The notes under the pieces: generated by a model
Database searches by the model: none
The model's input: only the letters and a program-made list of their open reading frames with translations
What the model was told of the DNA's origin: nothing
Part shown: in pieces, positions 9,825 through 21,996 of the stretch
Position numbering within the stretch: position 1 is the first letter of the stretch
Layout of the letters: each line of letters opens with the position of its first letter
Translations under genes and position numbers: made by a program
NCBI RefSeq assembly: GCF_902500225.1
Contig: NZ_LR722657.1
Span: 1 to 64,000 of the forward strand
Length of the DNA stretch: 64,000 nucleotides
Origin: Buttiauxella massiliensis
GTDB taxonomy: Bacteria; Pseudomonadota; Gammaproteobacteria; Enterobacterales; Enterobacteriaceae
Direction: 5' to 3'

Positions 9825-12053
9825 ATGGTTGCGGTAAGAAGTGCACATCTCAATAAAGCTGGCGAATTTGCGCCCGATAGATGGATTGCAAGCCTCGGGA
9901 TCACCAACCAGCAGTCATGTGAACGCTTAGCCGAAACCTGGCGGTATTGCGAGCAACAGACCAAAGGCCATCCTAACGCAGAATTGCTGTTGTGGCGCGG
10001 CGTCGAGATGGTGGAAATCCTGTCGATGCTGAGCATGGACAACGACACGCTGCGAGCCGCGCTGTTGTTCCCTCTTGCCGATGCGGGCGTGGTCACCGAA
10101 GAAGTGATGCGCGAAAGCATTGATAACCAGGTTGTGACGCTGATTCACGGCGTGCGCGATATGGCGGCGATTCGCCAGCTGAAAGCCGCTCATACGGATT
10201 CAGTTTCTGCTGAGCAGGTCGATAACGTTCGTCGCATGCTATTGGCAATGGTGGATGATTTCCGCTGCGTGGTTATCAAACTGGCAGAGCGAATTGCTCA
10301 TTTGCGCGAAGTCAAAGACGCTCCGGAAGACGAACGTGTTCTGGCGGCAAAAGAGTGCACCAATATTTATGCACCGCTCGCTAACCGTCTCGGCATTGGC
10401 CAACTCAAATGGGAGCTGGAAGACTACTGCTTCCGCTACCTGCATCCTGATGAATACAAACGAATCGCGAAATTGCTGCATGAGCGTCGTATCGACCGTG
10501 AGCATTACATCGACGATTTTGTCAGCGCACTGCGCAAAGCGATGAAAGAAGAGGGTGTTAAGGCTGAAGTTTATGGCCGCCCTAAACACATCTACAGCAT
10601 CTGGCGCAAGATGCAGAAGAAATCCCTCGCCTTTGATGAGCTGTTCGATGTGCGTGCCGTGCGCGTGGTGGCTGAACGTTTGCAGGATTGCTACGCAGCA
10701 CTCGGTATTGTGCATACCCATTATCGCCATATGCCTGACGAGTTCGATGACTACGTCGCCAACCCGAAACCTAACGGTTATCAGTCGATTCATACGGTGG
10801 TGTTGGGGCCAAACGGCAAGACCATTGAAATCCAGATCCGAACCAAGCAGATGCATGAAGATTCGGAGCTGGGTGTTGCTGCACACTGGAAATACAAAGA
10901 GGGTAATGCCAAAAGCGGCAGTTCCGGCCACGAAGATCGCATTGCGTGGCTGCGTAAACTGATCGCCTGGCAAGAAGAGATGGCTGATTCCGGTGAACTG
11001 CTGGATGAAGTGCGCAGCCAGGTATTTGATGACCGCGTGTATGTGTTTACGCCAAAAGGCGATGTGGTGGATTTACCGGCAGGTTCCACGCCGCTCGACT
11101 TTGCTTACCACATACATAGCGATGTTGGGCATCGTTGTATCGGTGCGAAAATTGGTGGACGCATTGTGCCGTTTACCTACCAGTTGCAGATGGGCGACCA
11201 AATTGAAGTTATCACCCAGAAACAGCCTAACCCAAGCCGTGATTGGTTGAACCCAAACCTGGGCTACATCACCACCAGCCGCGGGCGGGCGAAAATCCAC
11301 AACTGGTTCCGTAAACAAGATCGCGACAAAAATATTCTCGCTGGGCGGCAGATCCTTGATGATGAAATTGAACATCTGGGTATCAGCCTGAAAGAGGCCG
11401 AGAAATCATTACTGCCACGTTATAACTTCAACGATATCGAAGAGTTACTGGCGGCAATTGGTGGCGGTGATATTCGTCTTAATCAGATGAGTAACTACCT
11501 GCAAGCGCAGTTTAACAAGCCGACCGCAGCTGAGCAGGATGAACAAGCGCTTCGTCAACTGAAGCAGAAAACGCACACGCCGCAATCGCGCAGCAAAGAT
11601 AATGGCCGCGTCGTTGTAGAAGGTGTGGGCAATTTGATGCACCACATTGCGCGTTGTTGCCAGCCGATTCCCGGTGATGAGATTGTCGGTTTTATCACCC
11701 AAGGCCGCGGTATTTCGATTCACCGCGCAGACTGCGACCAGCTTGCAGAGCTGCAATCCCACGCGCCAGAACGCATTGTTGATGCAGTGTGGGGCGAAAG
11801 CTACTCAAGCGGTTATTCGCTGGTGGTGCGCGTTACCGCCAACGATCGCAGCGGATTGCTACGCGATATCACCACCATTCTGGCGAATGAAAAGGTGAAC
11901 GTATTGGGCGTTGCGAGCCGCAGCGACACCAAACAGCAATTGGCGACCATCGACATGAATATCGAAATCTACAACCTGCAAGTGCTGGGCCGTGTGCTAG
12001 GTAAATTGAACCAGGTGCCGGATATTATCGATGCGAAGCGATTGCACGGTTAG
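9825..12053 (+). CDS. relA: (p)ppGpp synthetase RelA
   Basis: Ribosome-associated enzyme that makes (p)ppGpp when uncharged tRNA enters the A site (the stringent response). In the 742-residue protein the N-terminal pseudo-hydrolase domain has the degenerate FPLADA in place of an HD motif, as expected for RelA rather than SpoT. The synthetase domain has YGRPKHIYSIWRKM and NPKPNGYQSIHT. TGS (VYVFTPKGDVVDLPAGSTPLDFAY), a helical region, a zinc-finger region (IARCCQPIPGD…HRADCDQL) and a C-terminal ACT domain (VRVTANDRSGLLRDI) follow. The ATG chosen has AGAGGAC 6 bp upstream; an upstream TTG in frame is not supported. Confidence 0.97.
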   Translation: MVAVRSAHLNKAGEFAPDRWIASLGITNQQSCERLAETWRYCEQQTKGHPNAELLLWRGVEMVEILSMLSMDNDTLRAALLFPLADAGVVTEEVMRESIDNQVVTLIHGVRDMAAIRQLKAAHTDSVSAEQVDNVRRMLLAMVDDFRCVVIKLAERIAHLREVKDAPEDERVLAAKECTNIYAPLANRLGIGQLKWELEDYCFRYLHPDEYKRIAKLLHERRIDREHYIDDFVSALRKAMKEEGVKAEVYGRPKHIYSIWRKMQKKSLAFDELFDVRAVRVVAERLQDCYAALGIVHTHYRHMPDEFDDYVANPKPNGYQSIHTVVLGPNGKTIEIQIRTKQMHEDSELGVAAHWKYKEGNAKSGSSGHEDRIAWLRKLIAWQEEMADSGELLDEVRSQVFDDRVYVFTPKGDVVDLPAGSTPLDFAYHIHSDVGHRCIGAKIGGRIVPFTYQLQMGDQIEVITQKQPNPSRDWLNPNLGYITTSRGRAKIHNWFRKQDRDKNILAGRQILDDEIEHLGISLKEAEKSLLPRYNFNDIEELLAAIGGGDIRLNQMSNYLQAQFNKPTAAEQDEQALRQLKQKTHTPQSRSKDNGRVVVEGVGNLMHHIARCCQPIPGDEIVGFITQGRGISIHRADCDQLAELQSHAPERIVDAVWGESYSSGYSLVVRVTANDRSGLLRDITTILANEKVNVLGVASRSDTKQQLATIDMNIEIYNLQVLGRVLGKLNQVPDIIDAKRLHG

Positions 12054-12064
12054 ACGTTTGTGAC

Positions 12065-12097
12065 AAAAGGGCGGGAGCAATCCCGCCTTTAAATTTT
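12065..12097 (+). terminator. Intrinsic terminator after relA
   Basis: Perfect stem GGCGGGA / TCCCGCC with loop GCAA, followed by TTTAAATTTT. It separates relA from mazG. In E. coli the mazE-mazF toxin-antitoxin pair lies at this spot; no such genes are present here. Confidence 0.85.
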
Positions 12098-12115
12098 GTA
12101 TTGCAAGGAATTGAA

Positions 12116-12907
12116 ATGAACCAAATCGATCGCCTCCTGAGCATTATGAAGCGCTTGCGCGACCCGGGAACTGGCTGCCCGTGGGACAAAGAGCAAACCT
12201 TCGCGACTATCGCGCCCTATACGCTTGAAGAAACCTATGAAGTGCTCGATGCCATCAACCGCAAAGATTTTGATGATTTGCGCGGTGAGCTGGGTGACTT
12301 GCTGTTCCAGGTCGTCTTTTACGCACAAATGGCGCAGGAAGAAGGGCGCTTTAATTTCGACGATATCTGTAAAGCCATCAGCGATAAACTCGAACGTCGT
12401 CATCCGCATATCTTTGCTGACGGCACCGCAGAAAACAGCACCGAAGTGCTGGAGCGTTGGGAGCAAATCAAGAGCGATGAGCGTGCTGAAAAAGCGCAAC
12501 ACTCTGCACTCGACGACATTCCTCATGCTCTGCCTGCGTTAATGCGCGCGCATAAAATCCAGAAACGTTGTTCAACGGTTGGTTTCGACTGGACCACGCT
12601 TGGCCCGGTACTAGATAAAGTCTATGAAGAGATCGACGAAGTGATGTTTGAAGCTAAACAGGTCGTCGTTGATGAAGCCAAACTGGAAGAAGAAGTCGGT
12701 GATTTATTGTTCGCGACCGTCAATCTTGCACGCCATTTAGGGGCCAAAGCCGAGACAGCTTTACAGAAAGCCAATATCAAATTCGAGCGCCGTTTCCGCC
12801 AGGTGGAAGAGATTATTGCCGCCAGAGGCCTGACAATGACCGGAGTTGACCTGGAAATCATGGAAGAAGTCTGGCAAGAAGTTAAACGCCAGGAAACTGA
12901 TATCTAA
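12116..12907 (+). CDS. mazG: Nucleoside triphosphate pyrophosphohydrolase MazG
   Basis: Hydrolyses NTPs and dNTPs to the monophosphate and pyrophosphate, cleaning up abnormal nucleotides and modulating (p)ppGpp levels. The 263-residue protein has two MazG folds. The first carries CPWDKEQT and the EExxE…ExxD set (TLEETYEVLDAI, LRGELGDLLFQV); the second carries YEEIDEVMFEA and LEEEVGDLLFATVN. The start gives the family N-terminus MNQIDRLL and has AAGGAAT upstream. It lies alone between the relA terminator and the pyrG promoter. Confidence 0.97.
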   Translation: MNQIDRLLSIMKRLRDPGTGCPWDKEQTFATIAPYTLEETYEVLDAINRKDFDDLRGELGDLLFQVVFYAQMAQEEGRFNFDDICKAISDKLERRHPHIFADGTAENSTEVLERWEQIKSDERAEKAQHSALDDIPHALPALMRAHKIQKRCSTVGFDWTTLGPVLDKVYEEIDEVMFEAKQVVVDEAKLEEEVGDLLFATVNLARHLGAKAETALQKANIKFERRFRQVEEIIAARGLTMTGVDLEIMEEVWQEVKRQETDI

Positions 12908-13049
12908 CACGTTTTTGTGGTCAAGCGCATTTTATGGCCATTTCGATTTAACAAGCTCTTGATTTGAGTCAAAAACATTTCTACCAGACGGGCTATTTTC
13001 AGTGCCCTGACAAAGTGCGAGGTCAGGGCTTAGCAGACAGAATGAAAGT

Positions 13050-13078
13050 TTGTGGCGCCGATACTGTTCGGGTATACT
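13050..13078 (+). promoter_or_regulatory. Sigma-70 promoter of pyrG
   Basis: TTGTGG (-35) and TATACT (-10) are separated by exactly 17 bp, with the pyrG ATG about 55 bp downstream of the -10. An inverted repeat, gccctga / tcagggc, lies 20 to 46 bp upstream of the -35; its function is unknown. No CTP-attenuation run like that of Gram-positive pyrG is visible in the leader. Confidence 0.7.
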
Positions 13079-13117
13079 ACTTTCCCGTCCTGGTACTCCC
13101 ATCGTCTTTAAACCTAA

Positions 13118-14773
<1,656 letters not shown>

Positions 14774-14785
14774 GCAGAAAGTTAG

Positions 14786-16162
<1,377 letters not shown>

Positions 16163-16186
16163 TTCGTTACTGCTTTAAATTCTGAT

Positions 16187-16214
16187 TAAAAAACCCGCTG
16201 CGGCGGGTTTTTTT
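16187..16214 (+). terminator. Strong intrinsic terminator after eno
   Basis: Stem AAACCCGC / GCGGGTTT with a short TG loop and eight T residues. A textbook Rho-independent terminator directly downstream of eno. Confidence 0.92.
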
Positions 16215-16333
16215 GTGCCCTTTTTTATCAAAAATTGAGAACAGTTCGCATTTAGTGATGCACATCGATTGCACAACGCTGACCTCTCGACCAGGATTAG
16301 TGAGTTATTTCACTCACAGGTCAGGAGACCGCC

Positions 16334-17350
16334 ATGAAAGCTGCAGTTGTTAACAAAGACCACTCTGTCGGCATCATAGATAAACCCGTTCGTGCGCTGA
16401 AACACGGCGAGGCATTACTGACAATGGAGTGTTGCGGTGTTTGCCACACCGATTTACATGTGAAAAACGGAGACTTCGGGGATGTCACTGGCATCACTCT
16501 GGGTCATGAAGGTATCGGGGTGGTGAAGTCCATCGGCCCAGGTGTCACTTCGCTGAAAGTGGGGGATCGTGCAAGTGTCGCCTGGTTCTTCCGTGGATGC
16601 GGAAATTGCGAATATTGTAATACCGGTAACGAAACGCTGTGTCGTAGCGTAACGAACGCAGGGTATACCGCAGATGGCGGTATGGCCGAAGAGTGCATCG
16701 TTGTTGCTGACTACGCGGTAAAAGTCCCCGACGGCCTCGAGTCTGCCGCAGCCAGCAGCGTGACTTGTGCGGGCGTGACAACTTACAAAGCGGTGAAAGT
16801 TTCGCATATCCAACCAGGGCAGTGGATTGCGATTTACGGCTTAGGTGGTCTTGGTAACCTCGCACTGCAATACGCAAAGAATGTGTTTAATGCCAAAGTT
16901 ATCGCTATCGACGTGAATGATGCACAACTCGATTTTGCCAAAGAATGTGGGGCCGATTTAGTTATCAATTCGCGCAATGAAGATGCGGCAAAAGTTATTC
17001 AGGAAAAAGTAGGTGGCGCACATGCGGCTGTGGTCACCGCCGTAGCAAAAGCGGCGTTCAACTCGGCGGTAGATGCGGTTCGTGCTGGTGCTCGTATTGT
17101 TGCCGTTGGGCTACCTTCTGAGTCTATGAGCCTGAACATACCGCGTCTGGTGCTTGATGGCATCGAAGTAGTTGGTTCGTTAGTAGGAACTCGCATGGAT
17201 CTGGCCGAAGCCTTCCAATTTGCTGCCGAAGGCAAAGTTGTGCCGAAAGTGACGATGCGCCCGCTTGAAGATATCAATGCGATCTTCAAGGAAATGGAAG
17301 AGGGTAAAATCAAAGGCCGCATGGTGATTGATTTTAAAACGAAGAAGTAA
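16334..17350 (+). CDS. adhP: Zinc-dependent alcohol dehydrogenase AdhP
   Basis: Oxidises ethanol and other primary alcohols with NAD, or reduces aldehydes. The 338-residue protein is a medium-chain dehydrogenase. Catalytic zinc ligands lie in CGVCHTDLH and LGHEGIG; structural zinc cysteines are in [16 protein letters not shown]. The Rossmann motif is [15 protein letters not shown]. The sequence follows E. coli AdhP closely (336 residues), but in E. coli adhP maps elsewhere, so its place after eno is a difference in genome layout. It has its own leader after the eno terminator and ends at a bidirectional terminator shared with the convergent peptidase gene. Confidence 0.95.
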   Translation: MKAAVVNKDHSVGIIDKPVRALKHGEALLTMECCGVCHTDLHVKNGDFGDVTGITLGHEGIGVVKSIGPGVTSLKVGDRASVAWFFRGCGNCEYCNTGNETLCRSVTNAGYTADGGMAEECIVVADYAVKVPDGLESAAASSVTCAGVTTYKAVKVSHIQPGQWIAIYGLGGLGNLALQYAKNVFNAKVIAIDVNDAQLDFAKECGADLVINSRNEDAAKVIQEKVGGAHAAVVTAVAKAAFNSAVDAVRAGARIVAVGLPSESMSLNIPRLVLDGIEVVGSLVGTRMDLAEAFQFAAEGKVVPKVTMRPLEDINAIFKEMEEGKIKGRMVIDFKTKK

Positions 17351-17369
17351 GCGTTGCTGGGCAAATTAA

Positions 17370-17400
17370 ATATGGCCGGGTTTCCCCGGCCATTTGATTT
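17370..17400. terminator. Bidirectional terminator between adhP and the M20 peptidase gene
   Basis: Stem ATGGCCGGG / CCCGGCCAT with loop TTTC, flanked by AT-rich sequence on both sides. It serves convergent genes. Confidence 0.75.
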
Positions 17401-18512
17401 TATAGCGATTGAATCACGCGTTTAAGCAGCCGAATTCTCGGCTCGATGCTGTCTATCTCCAGATATTCTGACGCACTGTGGAAACCAGCGCCGATCGGGC
17501 CAAACCCATCAAGCGACGGGACACCTAATGCGGCGGTGTGATTAGCATCGGAACCACCACCCACAGATTTCCAGCGTACGTCGATACCTTCGGCCACACC
17601 GGCCTGTTCGACAATTTGCATTAACTTTTCAGTATCTGCTGTTGGTGACATGGCTGGTTTATGTGCTTGCTGTTTAACAGCGGTTTTCACATCGCGCTCG
17701 AATTCCCGCTGGCTATAAGCCTGGATTGCAGCATGGACTCGCGCATATTCATCGTTGTCCTGGAAGCGGACATCGACAATCATCTCCGCGTGTTCCGGGA
17801 CGATATTCGCCGCGACACCGCCAGAAATTACACCGACGTTGATAGTGGTGCCTTTTGACATATCAGTCAGATCACTAATTTCCAGAACGGCGCGCGCCAG
17901 CGCTTTTATAGCAGAGCGACCAGATTCCGGATCATTGCCCGCATGTGACGCCACACCCTTAAATGTGAGTTTATAACCTGCAATGCCTTTGCGTGCTTTC
18001 ACCAGCGAACCATCAGCCCTGGCGGCTTCACACACCAATACATACCGGCTACGTTTTGCCAGTTCACCAATCCAGTGATGGGAGTGAGCGGAGCCAGTTT
18101 CTTCATCCGGGTTCATTGCCACGCCAATGGATAACCGCTCCAGAGTCGCCTTATCCATTTCGCGCAACGCCCAGAGAATATTCAGCAGCCCGCTTTTCAT
18201 ATCGGATACGCCAGGGCCGTATGCACGGTTTCCTTCAATGCGGAAAGGGCGCTCAGCCACAGTCCCGACTGGGAACACGGTATCCATATGCCCGACGAAC
18301 AGCACGTCATACCGATCAGCATTGGGTTTGTTGGTTGCGAATAACCCCGGCCCAACTTTTTCACCGAGTGAGACTCTGTCGCATTGCCAGTTTTCGTCCT
18401 GATACCAGTGCTGAATAATTCTGCTGACTTCCTCTACGCCATCAATAGTTGCTGTTCCACAGTCGATGTTGACTACTTTTTTTAGTTCTTGAAGATACTG
18501 TTTTAAATCCAT
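17400..18512 (-). CDS. M20-family metallopeptidase, glutamate carboxypeptidase-like
   Basis: A predicted cytoplasmic dizinc hydrolase of 370 residues in the CPG2/ArgE/DapE group. Metal and catalytic motifs are in order: GHMDTVFPVGT (first His and the following Asp), GPGVSDMKSGLL (bridging Asp), NPDEETGSAHS (general-base Glu and next Glu ligand), and GFGPIGAGFHSASEY (last His). The dimerisation lid lies about 180-290. No signal peptide is visible, which argues against a periplasmic CPG2-type enzyme and for a role in peptide or folate-tail turnover in the cytoplasm. The exact substrate cannot be read from sequence. It lies between adhP and queE, not a usual E. coli neighbour. Confidence 0.85.
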   Translation of the reverse strand: MDLKQYLQELKKVVNIDCGTATIDGVEEVSRIIQHWYQDENWQCDRVSLGEKVGPGLFATNKPNADRYDVLFVGHMDTVFPVGTVAERPFRIEGNRAYGPGVSDMKSGLLNILWALREMDKATLERLSIGVAMNPDEETGSAHSHHWIGELAKRSRYVLVCEAARADGSLVKARKGIAGYKLTFKGVASHAGNDPESGRSAIKALARAVLEISDLTDMSKGTTINVGVISGGVAANIVPEHAEMIVDVRFQDNDEYARVHAAIQAYSQREFERDVKTAVKQQAHKPAMSPTADTEKLMQIVEQAGVAEGIDVRWKSVGGGSDANHTAALGVPSLDGFGPIGAGFHSASEYLEIDSIEPRIRLLKRVIQSL

Positions 18513-18811
18513 GGGGGTACTCCAGAATCATAGTTAACGTGGCGCCAGGCATCCTGCACCTGTGAGCCCATCAGAAAAATGGCTGGAGCGATGCTAAAAG
18601 TGTCTGGTGAATGGGAACATGACGATGATCAAGCCGTGTGGCATAGAGGCAAAGCAAGGGGGATTGTTGTGATGATAACCATGTTTTATATGCGTTATGA
18701 GGCGTTTTTCAGGGATGATTCTGGAACATATGCCGCCGCAGCCGCGTTACGCATGATCTCAGCCGTCACTTCTGCGATAATTACTCTTTACACCTATTAT
18801 CTGAGAAGACT

Positions 18812-19483
18812 ATGCAGTATCCGATTAACGAGATGTTCCAGACCCTGCAAGGGGAGGGCTATTTTACTGGTGTGCCCGCCATTTTTATTCGCCTACAAGG
18901 CTGCCCAGTGGGCTGCGCGTGGTGCGATACCAAATACACCTGGGATAAACTCGCGGATCGTGAAGTCTCTCTGTTCAGCATTCTGGCTAAAACCAAAGAA
19001 AGCGATAAATGGGGCAATGCCAGTGCCGAAGATCTGCTGGCAATTTTCCAGCGCCAGGACTACACAGCCCGCCATGTAGTGATTACCGGTGGCGAACCTT
19101 GTATTCACGATCTCACGCCACTGACCTCTCTCTTTGAGCACCACGGTTATAGCTGCCAGATTGAAACCAGCGGCACACACGAAGTGCGTTGTACTGCCGG
19201 AACCTGGGTTACCGTTTCACCAAAGGTGAATATGCGCGGGGGATATGATGTGTTGTCTCAGGCGTTAGAGCGTGCGGACGAAATTAAGCACCCGGTTGGT
19301 CGCATGCGTGACATTGAAGCGTTAGACGAACTGCTGGCGACGTTGGTGGATGATAAGAAGCGGATTATTGCACTCCAGCCAATCAGCCAGAAAGAAGACG
19401 CGACACGTCTGTGCATTGAAACGTGCATCGCCCGAAACTGGCGGCTTTCAATGCAGACGCATAAGTATTTGAATATCGCATAA
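18812..19483 (+). CDS. queE: 7-carboxy-7-deazaguanine synthase QueE
   Basis: Radical SAM enzyme that converts 6-carboxy-tetrahydropterin to 7-carboxy-7-deazaguanine, on the path to queuosine in tRNA. The 223-residue protein has the cluster motif CPVGCAWCDTKYTWD (CX3CX2C) near residue 31, then VITGGEP and the ETSGT/VSPK stretches that bind SAM. The start ATGCAGTATCCGATTAACG gives the family N-terminus MQYPINEMFQTLQGEGYF. The 299 bp upstream hold no gene I can support. queD, the preceding enzyme of the same pathway, is convergent. Confidence 0.96.
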   Translation: MQYPINEMFQTLQGEGYFTGVPAIFIRLQGCPVGCAWCDTKYTWDKLADREVSLFSILAKTKESDKWGNASAEDLLAIFQRQDYTARHVVITGGEPCIHDLTPLTSLFEHHGYSCQIETSGTHEVRCTAGTWVTVSPKVNMRGGYDVLSQALERADEIKHPVGRMRDIEALDELLATLVDDKKRIIALQPISQKEDATRLCIETCIARNWRLSMQTHKYLNIA

Positions 19484-19487
19484 AACT

Positions 19488-19516
19488 AAAAAGGCACCTC
19501 TACGGTGCCTTTCTTT
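19488..19516. terminator. Bidirectional terminator between queE and queD
   Basis: AAAAAGGCACC TCTAC GGTGCCTTTCTTTT: a perfect stem with A-run and T-run on either side, serving both convergent genes. It ends on the queD stop codon. Confidence 0.88.
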
Positions 19517-19875
19517 TAACCTTTATACACACAACCGGCGGTACAGGTTTCTTTTACCATCACTGAGCTTAGCAGTGGCACAAGCGGTTTCATTTCATCC
19601 CAGATCCATTTCGCCAGCACTTCGCTGGTCGGGTTTTCAAGCCCCGGAATATCATTCAGATAGTAATGATCGAGCCTGTCATAAGTCGGTTTAAACGCCG
19701 CTTTTAGCTCTGAAAAATCCATAATCCAGCCGGTATAAGGATCAACCTCGCCGGTGATTTCCAGACGCACCATAAAAGAATGGCCGTGCAGGCGACCGCA
19801 TTTGTGGCCATCCGGCACGTGCGGCAGGTGGTGAGCGGCTTCGAAGGTAAAATCTTTAAACAGGGTGGTGGACAT
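19516..19875 (-). CDS. queD: 6-carboxy-5,6,7,8-tetrahydropterin synthase QueD
   Basis: Makes 6-carboxy-tetrahydropterin from 7,8-dihydroneopterin triphosphate, the second step of queuosine precursor synthesis. The 119-residue protein is a T-fold (PTPS family) enzyme. Zinc-binding histidines are in FEAAHHLP and LHGHSF, with the catalytic Cys in [20 protein letters not shown] and [13 protein letters not shown] are also conserved. The chosen ATG gives [15 protein letters not shown]; the open frame reaches seven codons further upstream, but those do not match the family. Confidence 0.95.
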   Translation of the reverse strand: MSTTLFKDFTFEAAHHLPHVPDGHKCGRLHGHSFMVRLEITGEVDPYTGWIMDFSELKAAFKPTYDRLDHYYLNDIPGLENPTSEVLAKWIWDEMKPLVPLLSSVMVKETCTAGCVYKG

Positions 19876-20190
19876 AATTAAGTCTCTTTCATACAAAATA
19901 ACCGCGGCATACTACAGGAAATGACTATTTCACGCATCAACAATACCCCGCGACCTTTCCCAAAGGTCTGTTACTGATAGTTAACGTTCATTTACTCTTT
20001 ATTTTTCATTGAGTTAATTAACCACTTTTAACGTTATGGATTACCCGTAAAAGCGGTTAGTCATTTTGGTTATTTGATATTTCTATCCCTTCTTTAATTG
20101 TTATTATCCTGATGGTTAACCTTACACCATGAATGCTTTTTACCGTTGAATGATGAAAACGGACCTTTTGCTACTGGAACCCAATCAAGC
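19876..20190 (+). promoter_or_regulatory. Upstream regulatory region of cysJIH (and queD on the other strand)
   Basis: A 315 bp AT-rich stretch between divergent queD and cysJ with no supported gene. In E. coli the same region carries the CysB-activated cysJIH promoter, and this one has the same character: TTAACGTT repeats, an AT-rich block from about 20000 to 20120 and a GGTTAACC palindrome near 20113. CysB sites are too degenerate to mark by eye. Confidence 0.5.
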
Positions 20191-21996
20191 ATGACAACTC
20201 AGGCCCCACCGACCGCTTTGCTGCCGCTTACCCCGGAGCAACTGGCACGCCTTCAGGCGGCGACAACCGATTTCTCGCAGACGCAACTGGCCTGGTTATC
20301 CGGCTATTTCTGGGGGATGATTAATCAACAACCGGGTGCTGTTGCCACTGCTCAGCTACCTGCAGCAGACGTTCCGGTTATTACCCTGATTTCTGCATCG
20401 CAAACCGGTAATGCGCGTCGCGTGAGTGAACAACTGCGTGACGATTTACTGGCAGCAAAACTGAACGTTAACCTGGTTAACGCGGGCGACTATAAATTCA
20501 AACAAATTGCCCAGGAAAAACTGCTGGTTGTCGTGACTTCAACGCAAGGTGAGGGCGAACCGCCTGAAGAAGCTGTGGCGTTGCACAAATTCCTGTTTTC
20601 GAAAAAAGCACCAAAACTGCCTGGCACTGCATTTGCCGTGTTCAGCCTGGGCGACACGTCCTACGAATTCTTTTGCCAGTCAGGTAAAGACTTTGATAAC
20701 AAACTTGCGGAACTCGGTGGTGAGCGCCTGTTGGACCGCGTGGATTGTGACGTAGAGTTCCAGCCAGCAGCCAGTGAGTGGCGTGCAAAAATTGTCGACG
20801 TCCTGAAATCTCGTGTGCCGGCAGAAACGCCAGCCCAAGCAGCGGTCACCGCAACTGGCGTGGTCAACGAAGTATTATCAAGCCCGTACACCAAAGAAGC
20901 GCCGCTGACCGCAACGCTTGCGGTTAACCAGAAAATCACCGGTCGTGACTCTGAAAAAGACGTGCGCCATTTTGAAATTGATTTAGGTGATTCAGGTCTG
21001 CGTTACCAGCCAGGTGATGCGCTGGGTGTCTGGTATCAAAACGATCCTGCACTGGTAAAAGAACTGGTTGAACTGCTGTGGCTGAAAGGCGATGAAAGCG
21101 TCACTGTTGACGGTAAAACGCTGCCGCTTACTGAAGCGCTGGAGTGGCATTTCGAGCTAACGATTAACACGGCAAACATTGTTGAGAAATACGCCCAAAT
21201 TACCCGCAATGCAGCGCTGCTGGATTTGGCGGGTGATAAAGCTAAGCTGCAACATTTTGCTCATAACACGCCGATTGTCGATATGGTGCGTTACGCGCCA
21301 GCAGAATTAACCGCTGAGCAGCTGGTTGAATTGCTGCGCCCATTGACCCCGCGTCTGTACTCCATCGCATCTTCGCAAGCAGAAGCTGAAAACGAAGTGC
21401 ACATTACCGTTGGCGTAGTGCGTTATGACATCGAAGGCCGTGCTCGTACCGGTGGCGCTTCCGGCTTCCTGGCTGATCGCCTTGAAGAAGATGGCGAAGT
21501 ACGCGTGTTCATCGAGCACAACGATAACTTCCGACTGCCAGCTAACCCGGAAACCCCGGTGATTATGATTGGCCCAGGCACTGGTATTGCCCCGTTCCGT
21601 TCGTTCATGCAACAGCGTGAAAACGACGGCGCAGGTGGTAAAAACTGGTTGTTCTTCGGCAACCCGCACTTTACTGATGATTTCTTGTATCAGGTTGAAT
21701 GGCAGCGTTACGTCAAAGACGGCCTGCTGACCAACATCGATCTCGCCTGGTCGCGTGACCAGGAACATAAAATATACGTACAAGATAAACTGCGCGAAAA
21801 AGGCGCGGAACTGTGGAACTGGATTAATGAAGGTGCCCACATTTACGTCTGCGGCGATGCAAATCACATGGCAAAAGACGTTGAGCAGGCATTACTGGAA
21901 GTGGTAGCTGAGTTCGGTGGCATGGATACCGAAACGGCAGATGAATTTTTAAGTGAGCTGCGCGTTGAGCGCCGTTATCAGCGAGATGTCTACTAA
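20191..21996 (+). CDS. cysJ: Sulfite reductase [NADPH] flavoprotein alpha-component
   Basis: Passes electrons from NADPH through FAD and FMN to CysI for the six-electron reduction of sulfite to sulfide. In the 601-residue protein an N-terminal flavodoxin domain (about 60-210, [15 protein letters not shown] and [12 protein letters not shown]) is followed by a linker and a ferredoxin-NADP reductase module: FAD site PRLYSIASS, then the NADPH-site elements [12 protein letters not shown] and [13 protein letters not shown]. The ATG chosen gives [13 protein letters not shown] as in E. coli; an in-frame ATG 15 codons upstream is not supported. It overlaps cysI by one base (TAATG). Confidence 0.97.
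   Translation: MTTQAPPTALLPLTPEQLARLQAATTDFSQTQLAWLSGYFWGMINQQPGAVATAQLPAADVPVITLISASQTGNARRVSEQLRDDLLAAKLNVNLVNAGDYKFKQIAQEKLLVVVTSTQGEGEPPEEAVALHKFLFSKKAPKLPGTAFAVFSLGDTSYEFFCQSGKDFDNKLAELGGERLLDRVDCDVEFQPAASEWRAKIVDVLKSRVPAETPAQAAVTATGVVNEVLSSPYTKEAPLTATLAVNQKITGRDSEKDVRHFEIDLGDSGLRYQPGDALGVWYQNDPALVKELVELLWLKGDESVTVDGKTLPLTEALEWHFELTINTANIVEKYAQITRNAALLDLAGDKAKLQHFAHNTPIVDMVRYAPAELTAEQLVELLRPLTPRLYSIASSQAEAENEVHITVGVVRYDIEGRARTGGASGFLADRLEEDGEVRVFIEHNDNFRLPANPETPVIMIGPGTGIAPFRSFMQQRENDGAGGKNWLFFGNPHFTDDFLYQVEWQRYVKDGLLTNIDLAWSRDQEHKIYVQDKLREKGAELWNWINEGAHIYVCGDANHMAKDVEQALLEVVAEFGGMDTETADEFLSELRVERRYQRDVY

Noticed and set aside
13004-13029. Inverted repeat gccctga / tcagggc upstream of pyrG as a mazG terminator
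   Set aside because: There is no T-run after the stem and the loop is 12 bases long; function unknown, so not listed as a terminator.
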